Shown in pieces: positions 24,250-37,800 of a DNA stretch of 64,000 nt. The stretch covers positions 1,386,613 through 1,450,612 of the forward strand of contig JAKSZT010033739.1 of the NCBI GenBank assembly GCA_026826555.1, read 5' to 3'. Each line of letters starts with the position of its first letter. The stretch's first letter is position 1. Made by a program: the position numbers and the translations under genes. Below the pieces are notes generated by a model that ran no database searches, was not told where the DNA came from, and saw only the letters and a program-made list of their open reading frames with translations. Origin of the DNA: Tolypeutes matacus (taxonomy: Eukaryota > Chordata > Mammalia > Cingulata > Chlamyphoridae).

Positions 24250-25849
24250 CAGGGAGAGGAAAGATGGCATCAGTTTAGGAGGGTACTCACTGAATAGCAC
24301 TCTGGGGATGGCCGATTGTGGACAGGGTCCTGCCCGAGGGTCTGTGCTGTGGGATCATGGAGCAAGAAGCTTGGGTCATCTAGCAGTGGGCTGATTGATG
24401 GCATGGAGTGACCAGTGGAGATTCGTGAGTTTTGAGCCTGCCTGTGGTGGTTAACACAGATGCCTGAGCCCCACCCACAAGGAAAATAACTGGTTTGAGC
24501 CACGAATCCTGCACCCACAACCCCCACTCTCGGTGCGAGGGAGCATATTCTGAGGGAGGGAGGGCTCTGACAAAGGTGGAGAGGGGTTTAACTTCTGGAG
24601 ATTTGGCTGCCTGGACCCCCTCATAGCTTTGGGGAGCAGATAAGATGGCTTGAAACAGTGCCAGGCTGAGGGGAGAGGTTAATCTGCTGAGGAAACATGA
24701 TTTACCCAGCAGCCCAATGACACTGAGGCTTGGACACAGAGGGGGAGGAGTTAGTCAATTTTATTGCTTTGCACTGACAAGCATCAGAGCTTCAGCTCCC
24801 CTGGGAAGGCCAGGAAGTGGGAAGGGCTTGATTAGGTTTCACGAGCTTATTTAGGGTCCCCTCGGTGAAGAGGGTGATCTAGCAGAGGACTAATTTTGGG
24901 TCCCTTATATTGCCAAAAAAAAAAAAAATAGTAGACAGTCACTTTATAAAATGAATTCCTGTTCTTAATTTAGTTTAATACTGAAAATCTGCCTCAAAAC
25001 CTGCAGATAGAGCCCTGAAGGGAAATTGATAAATGCAAGCAGGCTGAGAGGATCCGCAAGGACCATAAAAGGAACACTTCCTCCTTAGCTTTGTTTGACT
25101 GCTTGCTGGTGTGGTTGTTTGGTTTCTCTCTGTTTATTTGTTGTCTCTTGCTTTTCTTTCCCCTTTCTCCCCCCCTTTTGCTTTCCTTCATTTTTTTTTT
25201 TTTTAATTAGGTGCTGCTAGCTTACTTCTTCTTTGCTGTTCTTCTCCTTCAGTGAGTTCCCATTCTCTGTCTATATTGATATTGTATCCCAAGCTATTTC
25301 TTATCCTTCCTTTATCTCTTTGCCTTCTGCTTTCTGTTGTGGTTCTTAGACACTAAGCTTTTTCATTAGCCCACAATTAATGGGTGTCAATTTCTAGACT
25401 ATTTTGTTTTCTTCTTCTTTTTAAATTAATATTAGCTTTTTCCTTTTAACCCTTTATTTACTCTTTCTCTCCCTCCTCATCATTCTAGCCTTCTAAATCA
25501 TTATATATATGTTCCTCTATTTGGTTTCCCAGTCCATTGTAGGTACTCCAGTTTTTTCCCCATTACTCTACATGCCTACACAAGTTAAATATTCATTTCA
25601 CTAAGTCCTATTTGGCCCCTCTTCTAACTTTTATCAATATTAGTATTAACCTTCTTCCTTTCTCACATCTTTTGATTCCTCTGGCACTAATTTTTTTGCT
25701 TTCAAGGTAAACATAGAAAGGAGCAAGAAAACAAAATAAGAAGAAAAAGTGTCAAAGAGAAAACTTAACAAACACTCAGAACCACCAGCTAAATAAAACT
25801 CTAGAGGAGAGAGAGAAGCTAATCAACTGAATAAACCTAGCAAGATAAA

Positions 25850-26760
25850 ATGATGACTAGAGGGCAACAAAAAATTACAAACCACACTGAGAAACAAGAA
25901 GACATGGACCACTCCAATGAACAAACTAAAACCCAGGAATATATGCAGAACATCGAACAACTAATCGAAGATTCCCAAACAAATATCATGAACCAACTTA
26001 ATGAAGTGAAGGAAGAGATTAAGGATATAAAGAACACACTGGGAGAACATACTGAAGAAATTGTAAATGTACGTAAAAAGATAACAGATAAGATGGTGAT
26101 CAATGGCACAATCCAAGAACTAAAAAAATGCTTGATTCACATAACAGCAGATTTGAACAGGCAGAAGAAAGAATTAGTGACGTGGAAGACAATACAACTG
26201 AAATCAAACAGTAGAACAGATAGACAAAAAAAAAATAGAAAAAGTACAGCAGGGACACAGGTATTTAACTGACATCACAAAGTGCACAAACATACGCATT
26301 ATGAGCATCCCAGAAGAAGAGAAGGGAAAGGGAACAGAAAGAGTGTTGAAGGAAATAATGGCTGAAAATTTCCCAACCCTATTGAGAGAGACGGATGTGC
26401 AGATCCAGGAAGCACAGTGCACCCCTAATAGTATAAATCCCAACAGGCCAACTCCAAGACATATACTTGTCATAATGTCCAATGCTCAAGACAAAGAGAA
26501 AATACTCAAGGCAGCAAGAGAAAAGAGAATCATCACATACAGGGGAAGCACAATAAGATTAAGGGCTGATTTCTCATCTGAAACCATCAAGGGAAGAAGA
26601 CAGTGGTATGACATAGTCAAAGTATTAAAAGAAAAAAACAGTCCAGCAAAGAATTTTTTATCTAGCAAAACTGGCATTCAAAAAATGATGGAGAGTTCAA
26701 AATATTCACCGATAAACAGAAATTAAGAAAGAATGTCAATAAGAAACTGGCACTTAAAGA
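25850..26760 (+). pseudogene. L1-B ORF1, broken
   Basis: Starts MMTRGQQKITNHTEKQEDM, with the coiled-coil part NQLNEVKEEIKDIKNTLGEHT in the first 100 residues. A frameshift near 26,120 disrupts the coiled coil. The C-terminal part is open at 26,301-26,726 in another frame (AENFPTLLRETDVQIQEAQ, then NPNRPTPRHILVIMSNAQDK, then ADFSSETIKGRRQWYDIVK). It normally encodes the L1 RNA chaperone; here about 300 codons are spread over at least two frames. Confidence 0.86.
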
Positions 26761-26770
26761 AATACTAAAG

Positions 26771-26876
26771 GGGGCATCGGATGTAGCTCAACTGGTTGGG
26801 CGTCCATTTCCCATATGGAGGGACCCAGGTTCGATTCCCGGGATCTCCCGGTAAAAAAAAAAAAAAAAAAAAAAAA
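26771..26876 (+). mobile_element. tRNA-only SINE inserted in L1-B
   Basis: An 82-base tRNA-like body plus poly-A, bounded by a ~15-bp target duplication (AAAGAAATACTAAAG at 26,756; AAAGAAATATAAAG at about 26,874). The body has an A box (TAGCTCAACTGG), a B box (GGTTCGATTCC), and a possible anticodon arm TCCAT-TTCCCAT-ATGGA whose loop would present CCC. Unlike the SINEs at 41,861 and 51,190 it has no extra 3' body. It sits in the ORF1-ORF2 spacer of L1-B and is the youngest layer of that nest. Confidence 0.9.
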
Positions 26877-27007
26877 GAAATATAAAGGAAGTTCTACAAG
26901 TTGAAAGGAAAAATAAAGGGAGAGAGAGTGGGAGGAGAGTTTAAAAACAACTGAAAATACAAAAACAGAAACAAAACAACATATGATATACATTAAACCA
27001 ATGAAAA

Positions 27008-30000
27008 TATGGCTGAAGTTAGAAATTTGTTGTGAGTAATAACAATGAATGTTAATGGATTAAATTCACCACTCAAGAGACAGATTGGCAGAATGGATGA
27101 AGAAATATGATCCATCCATATGCTGTCTACAAGAAAACAACCTTTGACCCAGGGACTCAAGGAGGCTGAAAGTAAATGGCTGGGAAAAAGTTTTACAAGC
27201 TAACAATAGCCAAAAAGGGCAGGAGTAGCTATTCTAATATCGGAAAAAATAGACTTTAAATGCAAAACTATTGTAGAGACAAAAAAGGACACTATTTATT
27301 AGTAAAAGAGGTAATCTCTCAAGAAAAGAGAACAATCATCAACATTTACACACCTAATCGGGGTGCCACAAAATACCTGAGGCAAACTCCTGAAAAGCTA
27401 AGTGGAGAAATATATGCCTCTACAATTAGAGCGGGGGACATTAATACACCATTATCATCATTAGACAGAACATCTAGACAGAGAATAAATGAAGGAACAA
27501 AGTCTCTCAACAATACATTAGAGGACCTGGACTTAAGAGACATATGCAGAATATTACACCCAAATATAGCAGGATTTACCTTCTTCTCGAGTGCTCATGG
27601 ATCATGCTCCAAGATAGAACACATGCTAGGCCACAGAAAAATTCTCAATGAATTAAGAAAGATTGAAATTATACAAAGTAATTTCTATGATCACAATGGA
27701 ATGAAATTAGAAATCACAAAGGGCCAGAGAAACAGGTTAGGCACAAGGATATGGAAGTTAAACAACACACTCTTAGACAAACAGAGGGTCAAGGAGGAAA
27801 TCTCAAAAGAAATCAGTAACTACCTTGAAACTAATGAAAATGACATCACAACATATAAAAACCTATGGGATGCAGCCAAAGCTCTCCTGAGAGGGAAGTT
27901 CATAGCCATAAATACATGTATTAAAAAAAGAAGAAAGAGCTAAAATTGAAGACCTAACTGCACCCTTGGAGGAATTGGAAAAACAAAAACAAACTAAACC
28001 TAAATGAAGTAGAAAGAAGGAAATAACAAAGATTAGAGCAGAACTAAATGAAGTAAAGTATAAGAAAACCTAGAAAAAAATAAACAAAACCAAAAGCTGG
28101 TTCTTCGAGAATATCTATAAAATTGATGAACCCTTAGCCAGACTAACAAAGAAAAAGAGAGAATAGAAGCAAATACATAAAATAAGGAATGAGCAAGGTG
28201 ATATCACTACTGACCCCACAGAAATAAAGAGTATCATAAAAGGATACTTTGAAAAATTATATGCCAACAAGAATGATAATTTAGAGGAAATGGACGAGTT
28301 TCTAGAAACTCACAAACAGCCTACATTGATGAAAGAAGAAATTGATGAACTCAACAGTCCAATTACAGGTAAAGAGATAGACCCAGTCACCAAAAACCTC
28401 CCAACTAAGAAGAGCCTAGAACCAGATGGCTTCACATCTGAATTCTACCAAACATTCCAGAAAGAGCTAACACCAATTCTGCTTAAGCTCTTCCAAAAAA
28501 CAGAAGTAGAAGGAATATTGCCTAACTGATTCTACAATGCCAACATTACCCTAATACCAAAACCAAACAATGATACCACAAGAAAGTAAATTTACAGGCC
28601 AAATTCTCTAATGAACCTAGATGCTAAAATCCTCAACAAAAACTTGCTAATCGCATTCAGCAACATAGAAAAAGAATTATACACTATTACCAAGTTGGTT
28701 TCATCCCAGGTATGCAAGGATGGTTCAATATAAGAAAATCAATCAATGTAATACACCACATAAACAGAATGAAAGAAAAAAATCACATGATCATCACTAT
28801 AGATGCAGAAAAAGCATTTGACAAAATACAGCACATTTTCCTGATAAAAACACTGAAAAGATAGGAATAGAAGGAAACTTTCTGAATATGATATATATGA
28901 AAAATCCAAAGCTAACATTGTCTTCAACGGTCAAATCCTAAAAGCCTTTCCTTTGAGATCAGGAACAAGACAAGGATGCCCACTATCACCACTCCTATTT
29001 AGCATTGTCTTAGAAGTACTTGCTTAAGCACTGAAGCAAAAAAAGGATATAAAAGCATCCAGATTGTAAAAGAAGAAGTAAAAATTTCATTATTTGCATA
29101 CGAAATGATCCTATACATAGAAAACCCAGAGAAATCTACAACAAAGCTCCTAGAACTTATAAAGGAGTTCAGTAATGTTGCAGGCTATAAGATCAATGCT
29201 TAAAAATCACTACCATTTCTGTACACCAATATTGAGCAATCAGAGGAGGAAATCAAGAAAAAATGTCATTAACAATAGTAACTAAAAGAATCAAATACAT
29301 AGGAATAAATTTAATTAAAGATATAAAGGACTTATATACAGAAAACTACACAACACTGGTAAAGGAAATCAAAGAAGACTTAAATAAATGGAAAAATATT
29401 CCCTGTTCATGGATAGGAAGACTAAACATCATCAAGATGTCTGTCCTACCCAAACTAATCTACAGATTTAATGCAATCCCAATAAAAATCAACAGTATTT
29501 TTTTTAGGTACTGGAAAAAACTAACCACAAAATATATTTGGACATGTAAGAGGCCCCGAATTGCCAAAGACATATTGAAAAAGAAAAATGAATCTTGAGG
29601 TATCACATTACCGGACTTTAAAACATATTACAAAGCTACAGTGATCAATCTGCATGGTATTGGCACAAGGATAGACCTACTGACCAATGTAATTGAATTG
29701 AGAGTTCTGATATATATCCTCGCATATACAGTCATCTAATATTCAACAAGGCTACCAAGCCCACTCAGTTGGGAGAGAATGGCCTCTTTAACAAGTGGTG
29801 CTTGGAGAACTGGATATCCATATCCAAAAGAATGAGAGAAAAAATACCATCTCACACCTTATACAAAAATCAACTCAAGATGGATCAAAGATCTAAATAT
29901 AAGAACCCAAACAATAAAGACATTGGAAGATAATGTAGGAAAGCATCTACAGGACCTTGTAATAGGAAATGATGTCATGACCTGCAAAGCCAAAGCAAGA

Positions 30001-30625
30001 GCAGCAAGAGAAAAAGTAGATAAATGGAATCTCCTCAAAATTAAAAACTTCTGCACCTCAAAGGATGTTATTAAGAAAATAAAAAGGCAGCCTACCAAAT
30101 GGGAGAAAATATTTGTCAACCATATATCATATAAGAGCCTAATATCCTGCATATATAAAGAAATCCTACACCTTGAAAATAAAAAGACAACCCATTTAAA
30201 AAAAAAATGGGCAAGTGACCTGAAAAGACACTTCTCCAAGGAAAAAATACAAATGGCTAAAACGCACATGAAAAAATGCTCAACATCGCTTGTTATCAGG
30301 GAAATGCAAATCAAAACTACAATGAGATACCATTTTACACCCCACAAAATGGCAGCAGAATGGCAGCTAATATATATATATATGCATACCAATGTTCAAA
30401 GTGGCATTGTTCACCATTGCCAAAAGTTGGAATCAGCCCCAGTGTCCATCTACAAATGAATGGATAAGCAAAATGTGGTACATACATACAATGGAATATT
30501 ACTCAGCTGTAAGAAGGAATAAAGTGCTAACACATGGAATAACGTGGATGAGTCTTGAAGACCTTATGTTGAGTGAAGCAAGCCAGGCATTGAAGGATGC
30601 ACAGTATATGACCTTACTGATTTGA
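27008..30625 (+). pseudogene. L1-B ORF2, broken
   Basis: The endonuclease start is damaged by several indels. A 227-codon open part (27,260-27,943) keeps [28 protein letters not shown] and [11 protein letters not shown]. Reverse transcriptase pieces follow: [20 protein letters not shown] (28,350), [10 protein letters not shown] (28,806) and an altered palm motif near 29,093 (FAYEM where FADDM is expected, losing the catalytic aspartates). The C-terminus ends [17 protein letters not shown] to a stop at 30,623. The zinc-knuckle region between 30,350 and 30,390 is deleted relative to L1-A. Confidence 0.92.
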
Positions 30626-32906
30626 ACTGAGGAAATTGAGCTGTCTCTGGGAACCATTGTCTGAAAGATAGATTAACAAGGGAGAGAAGAGTAGGCTGTG
30701 AGCCATCACCCTTATGGACATAATCTATGGTAAAGGGATAGAGTATAGTTGCATATTGAAGGATAGGACAGATGCCTAGTGATATTATGGGTTTGGTGGT
30801 ACAGGGTTGACAGGTGGGTAGATTAGGACGGGCAGGTTGGAATGCCCAGGGCATGTAACTATGAATCTTATCATTCCATGAGTCAAGGGTTACAATGGGT
30901 AATGAGTGGAGGATGGTGTCACGGTACACTGGACATCTGATAATGCAGTGATAAAACGAAAAAAGAATAATATTTTTTTAAAGGAATTTTTTTGTTTTTT
31001 TTTTTCACATTTTTTTGAATGTCCCAATCCGCTAATTATATTTTATTTTTAGTTTAGTTTTTTTTTTGTGTGTGTGTGTGAATTTCCTTGTACTTATGTT
31101 TTGCATTTAACCTTATAATTATTATTTCTTTTTCCTATTAATTATATTTGGTTATTATATGGGCTTCATCTTCAAGGAAGGTTTAGATCACAGAAGGGTT
31201 ACAATGGGAACTGCAGAGGATCATTGGTGGGGGGTGTCTGGGGTGGGGGCTTCATAGGAATAAGTTTATCTGAATATCCATGAAAGATATATAAAATTTT
31301 TCAAATGATCGAGGGATGGGGCTTGGTCACGGTGGGTAGACAATCACTCAATAAATGAGGGAATCTGATTTCCCAGGCTGGAGAGCTCTGCCACATTCTC
31401 CAAGAGAGCAGCAACAGTCCCCTGAGTGTAGGAGCAATATCTGACAAAAGAGGATTGCCCACTGATGGCTTCTTGTTATTGATGACTAACCTTATGGGTC
31501 TTGGCTCTCGTAATTGTACCTTAGCTTACTGTTATGGGGTGCCTAAGGGTTGCCACCTGAGAGCCTCCTTGTTGCTCAAATGTGGCCTCTTTCTAAGCCA
31601 AACTCAGCATATGAATGCATTACCTTCCTCCCAACGTGGGACATGACTCCTGGGGATGAACCTCCCTGGCAACAAGGGATTAATACCAAGTGCCAACTGG
31701 CAACATGATTGGAAAAAGACCTTGAATAAAAGGAGGAAAAGGTAAAGAGAAATGAGTCCATGTAGCTAAGAGACTTCAAAGAGAGTCAGGAGCTCAACCC
31801 AGAGGTAAAGCTTACGTACACCTCAGTAGTATCTCATAGAACAGCAAAGTGGATATCACCCCACACATAAGGGCTCCTGAGGGATCTGGAGACACCCAGG
31901 TTCTATATAAGGGAGATAGCCCCAGAGATTGATGCCTTATTAGTGGGCTCTACTTTGAAATCTTTGTCCTGAGAGTGACAGAGTTGGACTCAAATAAGTC
32001 CTCCCTGCACATGTTCCATCTGTCCCTTCGATTCAAACCTATATTTGGTTCTGGAGTTTGTAGGTGTACTTCCAGTGCCTGTAACATTTGACCTGCCAAT
32101 GTACCAGCTGTGCCTGGAACCTCAGTGGAGCTGTAACTTCTACTCTAAAAATCAATGGGCTCACCAAGCCATCGGGTGAGGAGATAATGATGGACAACGG
32201 CCATCCCAGGGAATGGACAGAGTCTGCAACTGCAGGCAGAATAATCCCATCCATCTTATCCAAGGGATATAAGCACCCTCATATGGACGTGGAATGGACA
32301 TCACCATCCCAGTCCCCTGAGGATTGGGGAGAAGCTATGGACTAGAGCAGACTAAATGGTATTCTGTTCTAGACATATTGTGATTCAAGCAATGGAAGAA
32401 ATTATAACAGTGAGATGGAGCCTGTGGCCACTGGATGCTTTCGGGGCAGGGAGGAGAAGGGCAGTTGAAATATAGGGGCTTTTTCAGGACTTGGGGGTTG
32501 TTCTGAGTGGCGTTGCGGTGACAGATGTAGACCATTTTACATCAGCATATACCATGCAGAACTGTGTGAGAGAGACTGTGGTCTATGATGTGAACTGTGG
32601 TCTATGCTTGGTGGCAAGGCCTCAGGATGTGTATATCCATTGCGGGTGATGTGCCACACTGATGAAGGATGTTTGTGTGGGATGTTGTGGGAGGTGTGGG
32701 AAAGGGGGTACATGGGAATCCCTGTTATTTCCGTGTAATATTTAGGTAATCTAAGCACCTATATATATATATATATAACATTTCTGTAAGTAAATGCACG
32801 TATATGCATATATATTTATATATCATTTTACAAATATTGGTATGTATTGTGAAAAATTTTATTTTTACCCACAATAAAAAATTAATTGATTAAAAATAAA
32901 AGAGAT

Positions 32907-34885
32907 AGAGAATATGAGAATAAGAATCCTGCCATCAAGAAATACTAAATGGAGTACTTTAGGTTGAAAGGAAAAAGAAAAAAACAAGAGAAGAGAGAGT
33001 AGGAGGAGGGTATACAAACAATTAAAAAGACAAAAAGAAAAATAACAATATATGACATATATAAACACAAAGAAAATATGGCTACCATAATTAATTCCTT
33101 GAAAGTAATAAAACTGAATGTTAATGGATTAAAATAACCAGTCAGGACACACAGATTGGCAGAATGGATAAGGAAATATGACCCATCTATATGTTGTTTA
33201 CAAGAAACCCACCTTAGAGCCAGGGATTGAATGGCCGAAAACAACCTTACAAGCAAACAATAACCAAAAAAGGGCAGGAGTAGCTATAGTAATATCACAC
33301 AAAATGGACTTTAAATGCAAAATTATTGTAAGAGACAAAGATGGGCACTATATATTAGTGAAAGTGGTAATCTTTCAAGAACAAAGAATAATCATAAACA
33401 TTTATGCACCTAACCAGGGAACCTGAAAATACATTACACAACACTGGAAAAACTAAGTGGAGAACTAGATACCTCTACAATTATAGTTGGGGACTTTAAT
33501 ATACCATTATCACCATTAGACAGAACATCTTGACAGAGAATCAATGAAGAAACAAAGACTTATTAATACATTAGAGGATCTGTACCTAATATTCATATAC
33601 AGAACACTACACCCAAATACAGCAGGATATACATTCTCCTTAAGTGTACATGGATCATACTCCAAGATAGACCACATGCTAGGCCACAGAAAAAATCTCA
33701 ATGAATTCAGAAATATTGAGATTATACAAATTAATTTCTATGACCACAATGTAATGAAATTGGAAATGAGTAAGGACCAAAGAACCAAAATAGGCACAAA
33801 TATAAGAAAGTTAAACAACACACTCTTAGACAAACAGTGGGTCAAAATAAATCCGTAAAAATCTTGAAATGAATGAAAATGACAACACAACATATCAAAA
33901 TCTATGGGATGCAGCAAAAGCTGTAATAAGAGGAAAATTCATTTTCATAAATGCATATATCAAAAAAGAATAAAGAGCTAAAATCGAAGACCTAACTGAA
34001 CACTTGGAAGAATTAGAAATAGAACAACAAGGTAACCACAAAGGAAGTAGAAAGAAGGAAATAAAGATCAGAGCAGAACTAAATGAAATAGAAAATAAGA
34101 AAGCACTAGAAAAATAAACGAGACCAAAAGTTGGTTCTTTGAGAAGATCAATAAAATTGAAAAACTCTTACCCAGACTAACAAAGAAAAAAAGAGAGAGG
34201 ATGCAAATACACAAAATAAGAAATGAGGAATGGGATATCAAACTGACCCCACAGAAATAAAGAGTATCATAAGAGGATACTTTGAAAAATTATATGCCAA
34301 CAAGAATTATTTAGAGGAAATGGGCAAATTCCTAGAAACTCACATGCAGCCTACATTGACAAAAGAAGAAATTGATGAACTCAACACACCAATTACAAGT
34401 AAAGAGGTAGACTCAGTCATCAAAATCCTCCCATCTAAGAAGAGTTCAGGACCAGATAGCTTTACAAGTAAATTCTACCAAACATTATGGAAAGAACTAA
34501 CACCAATCTTCCTTGAACTCTTACAAAAAAATAGAAGTAGAAGGAACATTGCCTAACTCATTCTATGATGCTAACATTACTCTAATACGAAAGCCAAAGA
34601 TGTCACAAGAAAGGAAATTTACAGACCAATCTCTCTATTGAACCCAGATGCTAAAATCCACAAAAAGTACTTGCCAATAGCATTCAACAACACATCAAAT
34701 AAATTATACATCATGACCAAGTGGGTTTCATCATGGTATGCAATGATGGTTCAACAAAAGAAAATCAATCAATGAAACACACCACATAAAAAGATAAAAA
34801 CAAAAATCACATGATCATCTCTGTATATGCAGAAAAAGCATTTGACAAAATACACCATTTCCTGATAAAAACACACAAAATATAT
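32907..34885 (+). mobile_element. Host L1, 3' half (ORF1 end and ORF2 to RT)
   Basis: Continues the L1 broken at 24,249: the end of ORF1, the spacer, then ORF2 from about 33,078. Readable pieces are DFKCKIIVRDKDGHYILVK (33,310), GYTFSLSVHGSYSKIDHMLG (33,629), TSKEVDSVIKILPSKKSSGP (34,400) and [11 protein letters not shown] (34,825). It stops within the reverse-transcriptase region at about 34,885, so the element is truncated or deleted at its 3' side. The many stops fit an older insertion than L1-B. Confidence 0.9.
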
Positions 34886-37800
34886 GTTGTTCAAGTAACT
34901 AAGAATCTTGTCATCCAAGGAGTAAATCCAGGGGGTTGCCATGGGTCCCAAGGAGAGGGGGGAGGGAGGAATAGAATAGATGGAACAGGGGGTATTTAGT
35001 GGGCAATGGAAGTGTTTTACATGATCTTGCAATGATTCCAGGTTCTTCCTGCTCTCAGGGCTGATTTCAAGCTGCTTGTTCTCCTGGAAGTTTTCCTTCA
35101 TTCTACATACAACCCATGCAGAGGGAGGTGTCAGCATTGTCTCTTCTTATCAAATTCTTCCCATAAACATAAGATGAAGCCATGTGCATGTAGCTGTGTG
35201 ATGTCTTGCCCAGGAAGGACTCTGATTTCCACCTCCATCCCACCCCACCTTAGCCTCACCCCCCACAACGAATGCCACAGTTGTTCACCTTCCTTGTTTT
35301 GTCAAAATTGATCATCCTCCCCTGGAAGGCATCCAGTTTGTATCCATTATAATGGGGACCCCAGCCATTACCATCTCCACTCCCCCTCCCTCAGTCATGC
35401 TGCGCTACTGCAGGGTCCACCAAGGGCTGGGATGGCCAGACCAGGGATGCACCCAGGCAGGCTTCAGAGATTCAGGAGAAGGGACCAGGATCAGAGAAAA
35501 GCAGAACCTCCAGTCCCACCCTATGATGGCAGATGGAGAGATGACCCCTTGGACCAGCCTCAGTTTGCAGGTGTGTAAGATCGTCTTGGCTCTCCTCCTC
35601 CCAGGAAAGCTGTGAAGCTCTCATGAGACTCAGTGTGCCCAATTCTGAGAGCTCAGGTCTCAGGGAGGGGACTGTCCTCGCAAACATCAGGGATGCCTCA
35701 CTACCCTTATGCAGGGCCCAGGCTCACTCACATCCACATACTCCTACATCACTTAGTCCACCAAAATCAATTGGGTAGAGAATGTCCCCAGATACAGGAC
35801 AGTGCCCTGGATGTCATCCTGAAAATTCTTCAGCCTCAGACACTTAGGACCACCTGGCCTTCCCCTGGGACAGTCTGAGAATCTTAACTGCCTCTCCCTA
35901 AATTCTCCTCCCAACTTCCAAGGATCCAAAACACCTTACCCATCACCTTTCCAGACCAGCTTTTGGTAAACCATGAAATTTACTCCCTGCCTCCCAAGTC
36001 CACACTGATTTGGGCTGTTCGAGTCTCTTACTATGACTGGCTGTGACTTGTCCCCCCCAGGATTATAGCTGCTCATGGCCATAAAGGCTCCAGAAGTGGG
36101 AACATTGGATGGGTGCTTTCCAGGCATGTTGGCACATGGAGGGAAGGGAACAACCAAGACCCCCACCCTGAAACCAGCTGGGTCTCCTCTTAGCCATAGC
36201 TTGAGATGCACCCAGACCTTACCAGGGAGCTGTAGGGAAGGGTGTGTTGGCACAACTGTGTCCAGTTAACAGGATGATCTAGGTGAGGAAGCCAGACAGT
36301 AATGCAGAGGGTCCTTCATGGAGTTCTTATCTGTTGAAGGGGCACAGGTAAGGGGACCTAAGAAGGTGACCTTACTTCCTTGGTGAGAGAACCCAACAGA
36401 GCTTGGAACCCTGGTAACCAGGCACCCAGATTCCACAGGCAACCCCTTACCCAGTTCACTTGGCAGGAGACACTCAAGATAGCAACATGTTCTCCTGCTG
36501 CATTCCTAGATCCTGAGGCTCCAGCCTCAAGAAAACTAAGAATGAGTCCTTTTTCCATCACTTTTGATGTTAATTAGCCCTCAGCCATGAAAAATCTGGT
36601 CATCAGCCAGGAGGTACCCAAAGGTAGCACAGGTTGGCCCAGGGCTCATCAATTCAGCACATGCCACCATTGTGATCCTTCCTGGAAAACTCCACATCCC
36701 ATCACCCTCCCAGTATGTGGGAGGCATGAGCAGTGGGACCACCCTGGGCAGGAGCAGGCCATCAGTGGTGGGAATCCAGTATGTTCTTCCTTTTCACCTC
36801 CCAGTTCATGGATGGTAGGTTGGGAGGGCACATGTTGGGGGTGGCACCATGTGTACCAGTGTTAATCTTGAGCTCTCAAGTTGCCAGCGAAGGAGGGGAA
36901 ACCAGGGTGATGAGCAGGGGGAACAGAGGAAGTGGCTGGAGGCAGTTTTGCTCTGGGGCATTGGAACCCACACTTCTTACAACATACCATTGGACTCATA
37001 TATGGGGATGGGGAAATATGCCAAGCTGATGGGCATAGGGATCCCCAAGATTCCAGGGCACACATGACTGGTGCCAGCACTAAGAAAACCTTGAAATGAT
37101 AGGCCTTGGGACAGAGGGTCTCCAGATACCTGGGACTTGTAGCATTGTTTTCAATACTGCATCCATCCCTTTCTTGTAAGTCTTCTATGTCTAAATGTAT
37201 GTGATAGGTACATGTGAAACAAGCCTATACAGTTTACAGTATTCATCCTGAATAGACTTGATGATATACCCAGGAAGCAGATGCTAGAATATTTCCCACT
37301 GTGCCATGGAAGATATTAGCCAGCTTCGGTGACTATTCTCAGTTCACAAACCTAAAAAAAGAAGTAAGCAGGTCTGTTCCAGGTGCCCAGAGCCTCTCTG
37401 CCCTCTCTTCTGGATATCTGGCACCATGGAAGAGGGTGTCAGGGACTGTCCAAGCCATCTTGGAACTGAAAGCTGGGGAACAGTAGAGTTGGGGCTACCA
37501 ACATGGTATGTGATGACCCATAGATGATGATGAGGTGTTTTGGAAATATGAAAATGCACCCACTCCAGAGGGGCAAATCAAGGCAGGCTTCCTGGAGGAG
37601 TGGACAGCAAAGTGAGTCACTGGGAATTGTTCAGATGGTGAGAAAGGCATGTTGGGAATATCATACCTGTCTGGTGACCAGCATGGGCATGGAAGTGCTG
37701 GAAGAGTTCCCATAGGCTGTGAGTGATGTTTGACTGTAACTTTAGTGGAAGGTGGCCTTAGCCATGAAGGGAAGAACTGAAGATTAAGATGTGGGGCCCA

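Larger units (their letters stand above)
24250..32906 (+). mobile_element. L1-B: 8.66-kb L1 nested in an older L1
   Basis: A full L1 from its 5' UTR (AAGATGGC at 24,261) through ORF1, ORF2 and a ~2.2-kb 3' UTR to an A-rich tail (32,874-32,906). It is bounded by AGAGAATATGA at 24,239-24,249 and 32,907-32,917. Left of the first and right of the second lie adjoining pieces of the same ORF1 end of an older L1, which proves insertion into that element. Both ORFs are broken, so L1-B is itself inactive, and it carries a later SINE insertion at 26,771. Confidence 0.94.

Noticed and set aside
21735..26852. True tRNA genes at 21,735 and 26,771
   Set aside because: The first has no complete acceptor stem; the second has a poly-A tail and target duplication, which mark a SINE.
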